A stretch of 64,000 nucleotides of DNA, taken from the NCBI RefSeq assembly GCF_030486405.1, contig NZ_CP129613.1:4960001-5024000 (forward strand), written 5' to 3'. This DNA comes from Mycolicibacterium sp. HK-90. GTDB lineage: Bacteria; Actinomycetota; Actinomycetes; Mycobacteriales; Mycobacteriaceae. The notes below the pieces were generated by a model. That model did not search any database, was not told the origin of the DNA, and saw only the letters and a program-made list of their open reading frames with translations. Below are positions 1 through 8,685 of this stretch, in pieces. How positions within the stretch are numbered: position 1 is the stretch's first letter; each line of letters begins with the position of its first letter. Position numbers and translations under genes: made by a program.

Positions 1-51
1 GCCAAGCACTGCCAACCGCAGGTCAGCGCTATTTCAGAAGGGGAAGGTCCG

Positions 52-1422
52 CTATCGACCGGCCGGGATCGCCGGTGTGAGATCACCGCGCAGATCGGCG
101 GCGATCACCCGCGCCGCAGCGTTCTGCCAGTTGTGCAGGGAACGCTGGGGCACCTCGGTGACGAACCACTGCCAGGCCTGCCGCGCAACCGGGTCGAGGC
201 CGGCGGCGGTGGCGTTCTGGGCGTAGGCACGGACCCCGACGACATATGGGAAGTACAGCGAGTTGTAGTGGCGCCACTGCTCGGTGGTGCCGAAGTCGCC
301 GCCGTCGCGGGGCTTGAGCGCCGCGATGCGGTCGGCCAGCAGTGCCTTGAGTTCGTTGGCCCGTTCCAGCGGCTGATCCGGCGCGCCACGCTCGGCCAGC
401 CGGGCGTCGATGGCCGGCAGCGCGGTCAGCGGACTGGCGACCAGCTTGGACAGATCGCCGTAATGGCCGAGTGCGCGCCGGGTGAGCCGGGCGAAGGCGT
501 CGTCGTCGATGCCACCCAGCGGGTGTCCCGATCGCAGCGGCAGCGCGGCCTCGGTCTGGCGCAGTGCCTCACGGTCGGCCCGCAGGTCCGGTGACCTGGA
601 GAAGGCCAGCCGGTCGAACAGCCCGGCCAGCGGATCGGCCAGCACCTCAACGGCCACGGCGACCGCCAGACTGGTGAACAACAGGATCGTCATCACGGTG
701 TGGCCGGTGCCGGAGTCCAGCACGACCATCCCGACCAGCGCCTGGGCCGCGAACGGAACCGCGATCACCAGGGTGCCGATGATCGAGCGGCGCATGTCCA
801 CCCGCAATGCCTGGCCTTCGTCGAAGGCGTCCCAGATCGCGACCGCCACCCCGAGCAGCGCGACGTCGAACCCGGTGGAGGCCAGTGCCAGCCAGCTCGG
901 CACCAACCCGAGCGGGATCACCAGGATCACGTTGCCGAGGGCGAAGAACAACGTCGCGACGATGATGAAACCCACGACCGATCGGGGTTTCGCACCGCCC
1001 AGGACGGCCTTGATCATGGCGCCGAGCGCGGACAGCGAGATCACCGCGAACATCACCCAGTGCCCGGTGCGCAGCGGCCCGTCGACGCTGCCGGCCAGGC
1101 CGGCTCCGGCCAGCGCCAGGACGGCCACGGCGAAAATGGCCGCGACCTCGCCGACGCGGGATCGGAACGTGTCGGACGGCCGCGCCAGCTCGACCATCAC
1201 CGCGAACCAGGCGATGCCCGGCACGGCCACCAGATAGATCTCGACGCGGCTGAGCAGCTCCGAGCCGGTGACCACTCGCACCGCGTCGAGGGCGACGACG
1301 AGCGCGAAACTGGTCAGCCCGATCGCGGCAAGGACCAGAACGGGCTTACGCGGGTCGCGGGCGAGCAGGTACAGACCCAGCCACCAGCTGAGGGTGAAGA
1401 CCACCGCCGACAGCGCAGCCAT
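52..1422 (-). CDS. Polytopic membrane protein of unknown function
   Basis: 456 aa. About the first 270 residues form a series of hydrophobic segments, roughly seven or eight membrane helices. The C-terminal 180 residues are soluble, with a Trp/Tyr-rich stretch (WRHYNSLYFPY) and a terminal LHNWQNAAARVIAADLR segment that looks like a conserved helical domain. It starts 15 bp after the uppS stop on the same strand, so it is probably co-transcribed with uppS and could have a membrane role near isoprenoid or envelope metabolism; that is inference from position only. I do not recognise a named family. The ATG is supported by the close fit to the upstream stop codon. Confidence 0.75.
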   Translation of the reverse strand: MAALSAVVFTLSWWLGLYLLARDPRKPVLVLAAIGLTSFALVVALDAVRVVTGSELLSRVEIYLVAVPGIAWFAVMVELARPSDTFRSRVGEVAAIFAVAVLALAGAGLAGSVDGPLRTGHWVMFAVISLSALGAMIKAVLGGAKPRSVVGFIIVATLFFALGNVILVIPLGLVPSWLALASTGFDVALLGVAVAIWDAFDEGQALRVDMRRSIIGTLVIAVPFAAQALVGMVVLDSGTGHTVMTILLFTSLAVAVAVEVLADPLAGLFDRLAFSRSPDLRADREALRQTEAALPLRSGHPLGGIDDDAFARLTRRALGHYGDLSKLVASPLTALPAIDARLAERGAPDQPLERANELKALLADRIAALKPRDGGDFGTTEQWRHYNSLYFPYVVGVRAYAQNATAAGLDPVARQAWQWFVTEVPQRSLHNWQNAAARVIAADLRGDLTPAIPAGR

Positions 1423-1437
1423 AGGTTCAGTTTGGCA

Positions 1438-2232
1438 CTACTTGCCGAAGCGACGGTGCCGGGCCGTGTAATCGCGCAGCGCGCGCAGGAAGTCGACACG
1501 GCGGAACGCCGGCCAGTACGCCTCGGTGAACCACATCTCCGAATAGGCGCTCTGCCACAACAGGAATCCGGACAGGCGTTGCTCCCCCGAGGTACGGATG
1601 ACGAGGTCGGGGTCGGGTTGGCCTGAGGTGTAGAGGTTCTCCGAGATCCCGTCGACGGTGACCGCTTCGACGAGTTGCTCGGCGGTGGCTCCGTTGGCCA
1701 GTTCCTTGGACAACAGCGAGCGCACGGCGTCGACGATCTCCTGACGTCCGCCGTAGGCGACCGCCACATTCACATGGAACGAACCGGGCGCGTTCGATGC
1801 TGTGCTTTCTACGGCCTCGCGCAGCCGCCGGGCCGGCTCCTCCCCCAACAACTCCAGGTCGCCGACGGTGCGCACAGTCCAGGTGTTCGACGGCGCGCAG
1901 ATCTCCTCGACCACATCGGTGATGATCTCGAGCAGGGCGGCCAGCTCTTCGGGATCGCGTTGCAGGTTCTCGGTGGAGAGCAGGTACACCGTCGTCATCT
2001 CGATGCCCGCGGCCTGACACCAGCGCAGCATCTCGGCGATCTTGGCCGCACCCATCCGGTAGCCGATGCTGACATCGTCGTATCCCGCATCCCGCGCCCA
2101 CCGACGGTTCCCGTCACACAGCACCGCGATGTGGCGAGGTAGTTCCGAACGGGACTGCGCCAGCTCCTGACGCAACCGCATCTCGTAGAGCCGATAGGCC
2201 GGTTCCTTGAGCCGCGGGGGAATGATGTCCAC
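1438..2232 (-). CDS. uppS: Short-chain (2Z,6E)-farnesyl diphosphate synthase, UppS family
   Basis: 264 aa cis-prenyltransferase. Known role of the mycobacterial orthologue (Rv1086 type): condenses geranyl diphosphate with isopentenyl diphosphate to give Z,E-farnesyl diphosphate, the precursor of decaprenyl phosphate for arabinogalactan and lipoarabinomannan. The sequence shows the family P-loop [14 protein letters not shown] with catalytic Asp40, the GYRMGA helix and the C-terminal [19 protein letters not shown] block with substrate-binding arginines. Length fits the C15 enzyme. The GTG start has a TAGTCT -10 element 8 nt upstream, so the mRNA is probably leaderless. The divergent neighbour is hemolysin III, as in M. 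tuberculosis. C15 rather than C50 specificity is inferred from synteny. Confidence 0.93.
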   Translation of the reverse strand: MDIIPPRLKEPAYRLYEMRLRQELAQSRSELPRHIAVLCDGNRRWARDAGYDDVSIGYRMGAAKIAEMLRWCQAAGIEMTTVYLLSTENLQRDPEELAALLEIITDVVEEICAPSNTWTVRTVGDLELLGEEPARRLREAVESTASNAPGSFHVNVAVAYGGRQEIVDAVRSLLSKELANGATAEQLVEAVTVDGISENLYTSGQPDPDLVIRTSGEQRLSGFLLWQSAYSEMWFTEAYWPAFRRVDFLRALRDYTARHRRFGK

Positions 2233-2246
2233 GAGAGTCCAGACTA
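2233..2246 (-). promoter_or_regulatory. Candidate leaderless promoter of uppS
   Basis: On the minus strand TAGTCT (2241-2246) fits the mycobacterial TAnnnT -10 consensus and ends 8 nt before the GTG start. No Shine-Dalgarno sequence is visible, so transcription probably begins at or next to the start codon. Confidence 0.5.
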
Positions 2247-2289
2247 CTGTGAGCGTCGGGGTACACCACGGGTTCTCAATGGAGGTGAC

Positions 2290-3033
2290 ATGACCGCGCC
2301 GACGGGTAGCACCAAGCCCTACCGCTCAGCGGCCGCGCTGATCCGGCCCGCCGAAGACCTACCCGAAGCCGTCGCCGAGGGTGTCGCCCAGTTCCTCGGC
2401 AAGCCCCGCGCCCGCGGCTGGATCCACGTGTACTCGGCGATCGTCGCGTTCATCGCCGGCGCCGCGCTGGTGTCGGTGTCATGGTCGGTGGAGTCGACGC
2501 GGGCGGGCCTGGCCACCCTGCTCTACACCTTCACGATCGTGGCGATGTTCACCGTGAGCGGCACCTACCACCGGGTGAACTGGAGGTCCGAACGCGCACG
2601 TAAATGGATGAAGCGCCTGGATCATTCGATGATCTTCATCTTCATCGCCGGCAGCTACACGCCGTTCGCGCTGCTCGCGCTGCCCGAGTCCAAGGGCATG
2701 GTGCTGTTCTGGATCGTGTGGGGCGGCGCGATCGCGGGCGTGCTGCTCAAGATGTTCTGGCCGTCGGCCCCACGCTGGCTCGGCGTGCCGCTGTACATCC
2801 TGTTGGGCTGGGTGGCGGCCTGGTTCATCGGGCCGATCATGCACGGGGCGGGTGTGGCCGCGGTGGTGCTGCTGATCGTCGGCGGTGCGCTCTACAGCGT
2901 CGGCGGCGTGCTCTACGCACTCAAATGGCCCAATCCCTGGCCGACCACCTTCGGCCATCACGAGTTCTTCCACGCCTGCACGGCGGTGGCGGCGATCTGC
3001 CACTACATCGCGATGTGGTTCGCCGTCTTCTGA
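2290..3033 (+). CDS. Hemolysin III family / PAQR-like membrane protein
   Basis: 247 aa with about seven membrane helices. Family hallmarks are visible: an early GxxHVYSA segment, a TYHRVNW motif after the third helix, the [20 protein letters not shown] block and a late [19 protein letters not shown] motif. The conserved Ser/His/Asp residues match the CREST/PAQR superfamily, whose members are metal-dependent membrane hydrolases or hemolysin-III-like proteins; the true substrate is unknown. Orthologous by position to Rv1085c. The start codon lies just after a strong GGAGGT Shine-Dalgarno (2281-2286). Transcribed divergently from uppS. Haemolytic activity should not be assumed from the family name. 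Confidence 0.9.
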   Translation: MTAPTGSTKPYRSAAALIRPAEDLPEAVAEGVAQFLGKPRARGWIHVYSAIVAFIAGAALVSVSWSVESTRAGLATLLYTFTIVAMFTVSGTYHRVNWRSERARKWMKRLDHSMIFIFIAGSYTPFALLALPESKGMVLFWIVWGGAIAGVLLKMFWPSAPRWLGVPLYILLGWVAAWFIGPIMHGAGVAAVVLLIVGGALYSVGGVLYALKWPNPWPTTFGHHEFFHACTAVAAICHYIAMWFAVF

Positions 3034-3099
3034 TCCCTCGGCACGCCAGACACAGGAAACCCCGCACCGCCTACAACGATGCGGGGCTCTCGACAACGA

Positions 3100-3474
3100 C
3101 TACAGCGTGACGGCGTCGGCCTGCGACCAGTAGGCCTTCATCGCCGTGATCTTGCCTTCGCCGTCGAACACCATCACGTCGATGGGCTCGATCCGCATGC
3201 TGCTGGCACCGAAGTCGAGCGTGAGCCGGAAGTGGAACGCGGCCTCGTGGCCGGCCACCCGCAACGTCACCAGCTCGGCCTTGCCCTTGACGTTCTCGAT
3301 GTTGGCGTAGAAGCCGCGGATGGCGGCCCGCCCGATGTGCACCTCGCCACCGCCCACCGGATCCTCGACGGTCGCGTCGTCCGCGTACAGCGCAGCGATC
3401 TCGTCGGCACTTCCGCTGGAGACGAGCTCTAGGTAGCGGTTCACGGTCTGGGTGATCTGCTCGGCGTTGGGCAT
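3100..3474 (-). CDS. ksi: Delta-5-3-ketosteroid isomerase
   Basis: 124 aa, SnoaL/NTF2-like cone fold. It would move a steroid double bond from delta-5 to delta-4. Numbered from the chosen ATG, all three catalytic residues of the classical enzyme fall at the textbook positions: Tyr14 (NRYLEL), Asp38 (ATVEDPVG) and Asp99 (EPIDVMVF). This exact register supports both the start at 3474 and the function; a longer reading from 3618 runs back into the upstream gene. It begins 10 bp after the YyaL-like gene stop and is probably the last gene of the mca - membrane protein - YyaL run. A KstR-like operator elsewhere in the window also points to sterol metabolism in this organism. Confidence 0.9.
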   Translation of the reverse strand: MPNAEQITQTVNRYLELVSSGSADEIAALYADDATVEDPVGGGEVHIGRAAIRGFYANIENVKGKAELVTLRVAGHEAAFHFRLTLDFGASSMRIEPIDVMVFDGEGKITAMKAYWSQADAVTL

Positions 3475-3484
3475 GGCCGCGAGG

Positions 3485-5482
3485 CTACACGTCGCCACTT
3501 CCGCCGTCCGGCGGTTCACCACCCAGTGAGACGGCGAGGTCCCCGACGGTCGTGACGGGCAGATCGCACGTGGTGCCGCGGCACACGTAGGCGGCGTCGG
3601 CACCGTCGACGCGGTCACGTCCCTTCAACAGTTCGGCGGAGTCGACGGCACCGCCGACGACCACGGCCCCACCCGGTGCCATCCGCCGAGCTGCGGCCAA
3701 CAGATCAGAGGACGGATCACCGGCCACCGCGATCTGGATCGGCCCCCGCACCTGCGCCTCGGACACCGCCAGCCAATGCCCGCCGGAACGCGCCGCGCGG
3801 GCCAGGATCGGGGTGGCCGACGACAAAGTCGCCTGCGCCGCATCCACATAACGCTGCGAGGCGGTCAGATATCCCGCCGCCTGCAACGCCTCGGCCACCA
3901 ACGAGGCGCCCGACGGCGTCGCGCCGTCGATCGGGTCTGCGGGGCGCACCATCAGCTGTTCGGCGTCGTCCGCCGTGTCGAACCAGCGGCCCGGCTGATC
4001 GGGGTCCGCGAAGTGCTCGAGCGCGATGTCCAGCAGACCGGCCGCCTCGGCCAATCCGCTCCCCGTGAGCTGGTAGAGCGTCAGCAACGCGGTGGCCAGT
4101 GCCGCGTGGTCCTCCAGGATCGCCGCGCTGTCGCCGACGCGGCCACCCAGACTGGCCCGTCGCAACCGTCCGTCCACCACGTGTAGATCCAGCAGCCGCT
4201 TCGCGCATCCGATTGCGGCAGAAAGGAATTCAGGTTTACCGAGCGATACCGACGCTTCGGCGAGCGCGATGATGGCCAACCCGTTCCAGGCCGTCACCAC
4301 CTTGTCGTCGCGTGCCGGTTGAGGGCGCAGCGCGCGAGCCGCCGACAACGCCGCACGCACCGATGCGAAGCGCGCATCATCGTCCGGATCGCGGTGCAGC
4401 TGCAGCACCGACGCGCCATGCTCGAACGTGCCGCGCTCGGTCACCCCGAAAAGCGAAGCCGCCCAGGCTCCGTCGTCTTCGCCCAGAACCGATCGAAGTT
4501 CGGCGGGCGTCCACACGTAGGTCAGCCCCTCACGCCCTCCGGCGTCGGCGTCCAGCGATGACGTGAACATGCCGTCGGCACCCAGATCCGACACGATGAA
4601 CGCCGCCGTCTCGTCAGCAATCCTGCGCGCCAACGGATCTCCGGTGCGGCGGGCCAGGTGGGCATAGGCCCGTAGCAACAGCGCATTGTCGTAGAGCATC
4701 TTCTCGAAGTGCGGCACCACCCAGTGCGGGTCGACGCTGTAGCGGGCGAATCCGCCGGCCAGCTGGTCGTAGATGCCGCCGCGGGCCATCGCCGAACAGG
4801 TGCGCTGCGCCGCGGTCAGCGCCGCAACCGATCCGGTGCGTTCGTGGTGCCGCAGCAGCCCTTCCAGCAGCGCCGAGGGCGGAAACTTGGGTGCGCCGCC
4901 AAAACCTCCGTACGTCGCGTCCTCGTCGTTCAGCACCGCGGCCACCGCGTGGTCGCACAGTTCGGGCCCGACGGGCGACCCGCCGCCGGGCAGCCCGGCC
5001 GACATCTTGCGCAGTTCGGTGGCGATCTGGTCGGAGGCCCGCTCGACCTCGTCACGCCGGTCGCGCCAAGTTTCGGCGACGGCGTCCAGCAGTTGCAGGA
5101 ATCCGAGCTTCGGGTAGTACGTGCCGCAGAAGAACGGCCGGCCGTCGGGAGTCAGGAAGCAGGTCATCGGCCAGCCGCCCTGCCCGGTCAGGGCGACGGT
5201 GGCGTTCATGTACACCGCGTCCAGGTCCGGACGTTCCTCACGGTCGACCTTGATGCAGACGAATCCGGTATTGGCCACCGCCGCTACCTCTGCGGACTCG
5301 AACGATTCATGGGCCATGACATGGCACCAGTGACATGCCGCGTACCCGATGGACAGCAGGATGGGGACGTCCCGCGACGCGGCCTCGGCGAGCGCCTCGG
5401 GCGACCACTCCTGCCAGTGCACCGGATTGTCGGCGTGCTGGCGCAGGTACGGGCTGGTGGACTCGCTCAGTCGATTGGCCAC
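3485..5482 (-). CDS. YyaL/Spata20-type thioredoxin-domain protein
   Basis: 665 aa, DUF255 family, orthologous by position to Rv1084. The N-terminal 150 residues form a thioredoxin-like domain with the family motif around CHWC (Cys50, Cys53). Residues of about 180-600 are a helical (alpha/alpha)6 barrel related to N-acylglucosamine 2-epimerase and glycosidase folds, with KFPPSALLEGLL, HFEKMLYDNA and DDKVVTAWNGL typical of the family. Its biochemical role is not established; redox-linked sugar or cofactor handling is only a guess. It follows the small membrane gene by 73 bp and precedes ksi by 10 bp on the same strand. The ATG is the natural start, with the conserved NRLSESTSPYLRQHADNPV beginning. 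Confidence 0.9.
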   Translation of the reverse strand: MANRLSESTSPYLRQHADNPVHWQEWSPEALAEAASRDVPILLSIGYAACHWCHVMAHESFESAEVAAVANTGFVCIKVDREERPDLDAVYMNATVALTGQGGWPMTCFLTPDGRPFFCGTYYPKLGFLQLLDAVAETWRDRRDEVERASDQIATELRKMSAGLPGGGSPVGPELCDHAVAAVLNDEDATYGGFGGAPKFPPSALLEGLLRHHERTGSVAALTAAQRTCSAMARGGIYDQLAGGFARYSVDPHWVVPHFEKMLYDNALLLRAYAHLARRTGDPLARRIADETAAFIVSDLGADGMFTSSLDADAGGREGLTYVWTPAELRSVLGEDDGAWAASLFGVTERGTFEHGASVLQLHRDPDDDARFASVRAALSAARALRPQPARDDKVVTAWNGLAIIALAEASVSLGKPEFLSAAIGCAKRLLDLHVVDGRLRRASLGGRVGDSAAILEDHAALATALLTLYQLTGSGLAEAAGLLDIALEHFADPDQPGRWFDTADDAEQLMVRPADPIDGATPSGASLVAEALQAAGYLTASQRYVDAAQATLSSATPILARAARSGGHWLAVSEAQVRGPIQIAVAGDPSSDLLAAARRMAPGGAVVVGGAVDSAELLKGRDRVDGADAAYVCRGTTCDLPVTTVGDLAVSLGGEPPDGGSGDV

Positions 5483-5555
5483 GCCCTCACGTTAGGCCTC
5501 CGAACGACCCCAGATGCCGCACATCCGGCGAGTTCCTGGCTGAGCGCGGATCTGC

Positions 5556-5855
5556 TCAGTCGGCTCCGCCGCCGGCTGCCGGCTTGTCGGGCTTGCCGCC
5601 GTCGGCGTTTTCGGCGTCCACGTTCTCCACGGTGCCCTCGTCGGCGGCCTGGTCGGGCTCGGGATGGTCGCGGTCGAAGGACTCGGGCAGCTTGCGCAGG
5701 TGCCGGTTCATCGACCAGACCAGAGCGAAGGTCCCGACCAGCAGAGCCACCGTGATCAGCAGGCCGAGCGGGGTCGCCTTACCGAACTCCGGCCCGGTGT
5801 TCCGCGGCTCGTCGGCGGCGAGCAGTGTCATCACTGCGGTCAAAGTGTCGATCAT
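5556..5855 (-). CDS. Small single-pass membrane protein (Rv1083-like)
   Basis: 99 aa. A short N-terminal segment is followed by one membrane helix (about residues 28-47, [17 protein letters not shown]), then an acidic, Asp/Glu/Pro-rich cytosolic tail. The start ATG overlaps the mca stop by 4 bp, so it is translationally coupled to mca. By position it is the Rv1083 orthologue. No domain is recognised. Conserved linkage to mca suggests a membrane-tethering or accessory role in mycothiol-dependent detoxification, but nothing in the sequence shows this directly. Confidence 0.85.
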   Translation of the reverse strand: MIDTLTAVMTLLAADEPRNTGPEFGKATPLGLLITVALLVGTFALVWSMNRHLRKLPESFDRDHPEPDQAADEGTVENVDAENADGGKPDKPAAGGGAD

Positions 5856-6718
5856 TTCTCAATCCCGGTGAACAGGTCGTCTTCCGGCAGATTCACCGGC
5901 ACACGCGACCGCGCCAACTCGAACTCCTCAGTCGGCCAGAGCCGCTGTTGCCACTCGATCGGCGCATGGAAGAAATCGCCTTTCGGGTCGATCTGGGTCG
6001 CGTGCGCGCGCAGCGCATCGTCACGCTGACTGAAGTACTCCGAGCATTCAACACGGGTCGTCACCCGATTGGCGAACACGTCGTGGTCGGGGTCCCAGTG
6101 CTCCAGCCATTTGCCGAAGGGCCCCTGCTGACCGTGCTTGGCGAACTCGTCCTGCAGCAGCTGCATGCGCTGACGCAGGAAGCCGTGGTTGTAGTACAGC
6201 TTCGACACGCTCCACGGTGTCCCGGCCTCGGGGAACAGCCGGTAGTCGGCGGCCGCCTCGTACGCCGCGACCGACACCTCGTGGCAGCGGATGTGGTCGG
6301 GGTGCGGGTAGCCGCCGTTTTCGTCATACGTGGTCAGCACGTGCGGCTGGAACTCCCGGATCACCCGGACCAGGCGGCTGACCGGCTCGGCGAGCGGCAC
6401 ACAGGCGAAACAGCCTTCGGGCAGCGGGGGCATCGGGTCCCCCTCGGGCAGCCCCGAGTCGACGAATCCCAGCCAGTGATGCTCGACGCCGAGGATCTCG
6501 GCGGCCTTGGCCATCTCGTCCCGGCGCACCTCGCTGATCCGGCCGTGCACCTCGGGAAGGTCCATCGCCGGATTGAGAATGTCGCCGCGCTCGCCGCCGG
6601 TGAGCGTCACAACCATGACGCGCACGCCCTCGGCCGCATAGCGCGCGGTGGTCGCCGCACCCTTGCTGGATTCGTCGTCCGGGTGGGCATGCACCGCCAT
6701 CAACCGCAGTTCACTCAT
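5852..6718 (-). CDS. mca: Mycothiol S-conjugate amidase
   Basis: 288 aa zinc-dependent amidase of the LmbE/PIG-L family. It cleaves mycothiol S-conjugates of electrophiles and antibiotics to a mercapturic acid, which is exported, and GlcN-Ins, which is recycled. The N-terminal zinc motif [11 protein letters not shown] (His12, Asp15 with neighbouring acids) and the later [13 protein letters not shown] histidines are intact. Length matches Mca (288 aa) rather than MshB (about 300 aa), and the C-terminal half ([19 protein letters not shown]) is Mca-like. A GAAGG Shine-Dalgarno precedes the ATG. The 4-bp overlap with the next gene indicates an operon. Divergent from the DUF4307 gene. Confidence 0.93.
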   Translation of the reverse strand: MSELRLMAVHAHPDDESSKGAATTARYAAEGVRVMVVTLTGGERGDILNPAMDLPEVHGRISEVRRDEMAKAAEILGVEHHWLGFVDSGLPEGDPMPPLPEGCFACVPLAEPVSRLVRVIREFQPHVLTTYDENGGYPHPDHIRCHEVSVAAYEAAADYRLFPEAGTPWSVSKLYYNHGFLRQRMQLLQDEFAKHGQQGPFGKWLEHWDPDHDVFANRVTTRVECSEYFSQRDDALRAHATQIDPKGDFFHAPIEWQQRLWPTEEFELARSRVPVNLPEDDLFTGIEK

Positions 6719-6793
6719 TTCGCCTTCATCTAACTACGGCGCCCTCTTACCTAATCCCGCTGCCTGGTGTCCAGTGGCCAACATGTCTCGCCC

Positions 6794-6799
6794 TATAGT
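6794..6799 (+). promoter_or_regulatory. Candidate -10 element of the DUF4307 gene
   Basis: TATAGT lies 10 nt before the ATG at 6810, with no Shine-Dalgarno between, which suggests a leaderless or nearly leaderless mRNA. It also supports choosing the ATG at 6810 over in-frame starts further upstream. Confidence 0.45.
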
Positions 6800-6809
6800 T
6801 CCAGTTCTG

Positions 6810-7232
6810 ATGATCGAACGCCCCGCCGCCCGCTACGGATCCCGCCAATTGTCCCGCCGGACCCGGCGCTGGATCGCGTTTGCACTGGTCGGCCTGGTCG
6901 TGGTGGCGGGTGTGATCCTCGCGGTCGTGGCTTTCCAGCGGTTGGGTTCCGGCGAGGTCAAGGGCGAGCTGTCGGCGTATGAACTGATCGACAACCAGAC
7001 GGTCTCGGTGACCGTCGGCGTGACGCGTCCGGATCCGTCGAAGCCCGTGGTCTGCATCGTGCGGGCCCGCTCGATCGACGGCAGCGAGACCGGACGGCGT
7101 GAAATCCTGGTCGGTCCGTCGGATCAGCGAGTGGTTCAGGTGACGGCGGAGGTGAAGTCGAGCCGGCCCCCGGTGGTCGGCGACGTCTACGGTTGCGGGA
7201 CCGATGTGCCGTCGTACCTGGTAGCGCCCTGA
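6810..7232 (+). CDS. DUF4307 single-pass membrane protein (Rv1081c-like)
   Basis: 140 aa. A basic N-terminus (ERPAARYGSRQLSRRTRR) is followed by one membrane helix (about residues 24-44) and an exported beta-rich domain of about 90 residues with a conserved VCIVRARSIDG core and a GCGTDVPSYLV ending. It belongs to the actinobacterial DUF4307 family and is the positional orthologue of Rv1081c. Function is unknown. The start was set at 6810 because a TATAGT -10 box lies directly upstream, which excludes the longer reading from 6648. It is divergent from mca and upstream of greA. Confidence 0.82.
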   Translation: MIERPAARYGSRQLSRRTRRWIAFALVGLVVVAGVILAVVAFQRLGSGEVKGELSAYELIDNQTVSVTVGVTRPDPSKPVVCIVRARSIDGSETGRREILVGPSDQRVVQVTAEVKSSRPPVVGDVYGCGTDVPSYLVAP

Positions 7233-7291
7233 TTCTGAGGCTCGCAACAAACGCCGAACAGCTATTACATGAAGATTCGTTGGCCGCTCGG

Positions 7292-7300
7292 TGGTATGAT
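7292..7300 (+). promoter_or_regulatory. Extended -10 promoter of greA
   Basis: TGGTATGAT (TGn extension plus TATGAT at 7295-7300) fits an extended -10 promoter. It predicts transcription from about 7306-7308 and a leader of about 160 nt before greA. Confidence 0.55.
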
Positions 7301-7303
7301 TGT

Positions 7304-7383
7304 GCGATACACGGTTCCTCGCTGGGGCCGTGTATTGCTGCATTAGCGCCCGATTAGGACGCTGACGCCCGCGGCAATACACG
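7304..7383 (+). promoter_or_regulatory. greA leader with two mutually exclusive hairpins
   Basis: Stem A pairs 7304-7314 with 7328-7338 (core ATACACGG/CCGTGTAT, 13-nt loop). Stem B pairs 7329-7341 with 7371-7383 (12 Watson-Crick pairs and one wobble pair around GTGTATTGC/GCAATACAC, 29-nt loop). They share the strand 7329-7338, so only one can form at a time, as in an attenuator or a metastable leader. Since transcription is predicted to start near 7307, stem A would sit at the very 5' end of the RNA. The ligand or signal, if any, is not visible. Confidence 0.45.
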
Positions 7384-7465
7384 CGCATGCCCTGACCCGG
7401 AATCGACGGACCTCTTTTGCGAAAAAACGCGAGAGCACCGCAAGACTAGACAGGAGCGCGAGAAC

Positions 7466-7960
7466 ATGACCGACACACAGGTCACCTGGCTCACTCAGGA
7501 GGCATTCGACCGGTTGAAGGCGGAGCTGGATCAGCTGATCGCCAACCGGCCGGTGATCGCCGCCGAGATCAACGACCGACGCGAAGAGGGCGATCTGCGC
7601 GAGAACGGTGGCTACCACGCCGCCCGCGAAGAGCAGGGCCAGCAAGAGGCCCGCATCCGCCAGCTGCAGGAGCTGCTCAACAACGCCAAGGTCGGCGAGG
7701 CACCCAAGCAGTCCGGTGTCGCGCTGCCCGGCTCGGTCGTCAAGGTGTACTACGACGACGACAAGAAGGACACCGAGACGTTCCTGATCGCCACCCGCCA
7801 GGAGGGCATCAGCGACGGCAAGCTCGAGGTGTACTCCCCCAACTCACCGCTGGGCAGTGCACTGATCGACGCCAAGGTCGGCGAGTCGCGTACCTACACC
7901 GTGCCGAACGGCAACACCGTCAAGGTCACCCTGGTCAGCGCTGAGCCCTACCACGCCTGA
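7466..7960 (+). CDS. greA: Transcription elongation factor GreA
   Basis: 164 aa. GreA enters the RNA polymerase secondary channel and stimulates cleavage of backtracked RNA. The N-terminal coiled coil (about residues 8-80) carries the tip acids in the [15 protein letters not shown] motif, and the C-terminal FKBP-like domain follows (about 85-164; [14 protein letters not shown]). Length is typical of GreA. AGGAG (7452-7456) lies 9 nt before the ATG. An extended -10 promoter and an unusually structured leader precede it, suggesting extra control of this factor. Positional orthologue of Rv1080c. Confidence 0.96.
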   Translation: MTDTQVTWLTQEAFDRLKAELDQLIANRPVIAAEINDRREEGDLRENGGYHAAREEQGQQEARIRQLQELLNNAKVGEAPKQSGVALPGSVVKVYYDDDKKDTETFLIATRQEGISDGKLEVYSPNSPLGSALIDAKVGESRTYTVPNGNTVKVTLVSAEPYHA

Positions 7961-7981
7961 CGGCACCGCTGGGGGAAGCAC

Positions 7982-7987
7982 TACAGT
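7982..7987 (+). promoter_or_regulatory. Candidate leaderless promoter of the GPP34 gene
   Basis: TACAGT fits TAnnnT and ends 7 nt before the ATG at 7995, the spacing expected for a leaderless mycobacterial transcript. Confidence 0.5.
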
Positions 7988-7994
7988 CGGGGAA

Positions 7995-8666
7995 ATGGCG
8001 CAAATCGCCGAAGACCTGTTCCTGCTGTTGCTGGACAACGCAGCCGCGCAGCCCGGACTGGACCGCCGGCGCAGGGAGAAGGTGCTCAGCGCCGCGGTAT
8101 TGCTGGATCTGGCCTATGCCTGCCGGATCCGTCCCGCCATGGGTGGAGAACCGGTCGAGGCCGGCCGACTGATCGCGCTGGCCGGTGACTGGCCTGCCGA
8201 TCCGGTCGGCGACCCGGCGTTCGCACTACTGCAACGCCGTCCGTTGCCGGCCGAGACCGCGCTGGCCAAGCTGAGCAGGCACACCCAGTCCGCCCTGGAA
8301 CAGCATCTCGAACGCATCGGGCAGATCCGGCGAGTCCGGATGCCCGGCAAGAGCTTTCCGGGCCGGACGGTGTACTGCTGGCCGCTGACCAACCGAGAGC
8401 GGGTCAGCAGGGTCCGGACGGCTCTGCTGGCCGCGTTGTTCGACGGGCACACCCCGGTACCGGCCATCGCCGCGATCATCTGCCTGCTGCACGCGGTCGA
8501 CGGCCTGGGCGCGATCTTGAGCCTCAACGACCGGGGATGGCGCTGGGTGCATGCCCGGTCCACCGAGATCGCCACGGGCAGTTGGGTGGACGAGACCGCG
8601 TCGGCACTGCCGGAGATGAATCTGGCAGTGACGACGTCGGCGTTACGTCCGGCCCTGATGAACTAG
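7995..8666 (+). CDS. GPP34 (GOLPH3/Vps74-like) phosphoprotein family protein
   Basis: 223 aa, all-helical GPP34 fold. The start MAQIAEDLFLLLLD and the early VLSAAVLLDLAY segment are hallmarks of the family, as is the central basic stretch that in eukaryotic GOLPH3 binds phosphatidylinositol 4-phosphate. Actinobacterial members are common but their role is unclear; lipid-surface binding is a reasonable inference. It is transcribed from its own leaderless promoter, 35 bp after greA, and converges on metB. Confidence 0.82.
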   Translation: MAQIAEDLFLLLLDNAAAQPGLDRRRREKVLSAAVLLDLAYACRIRPAMGGEPVEAGRLIALAGDWPADPVGDPAFALLQRRPLPAETALAKLSRHTQSALEQHLERIGQIRRVRMPGKSFPGRTVYCWPLTNRERVSRVRTALLAALFDGHTPVPAIAAIICLLHAVDGLGAILSLNDRGWRWVHARSTEIATGSWVDETASALPEMNLAVTTSALRPALMN

Positions 8667-8685
8667 CGCTCCCCCTCGCGGGCGC

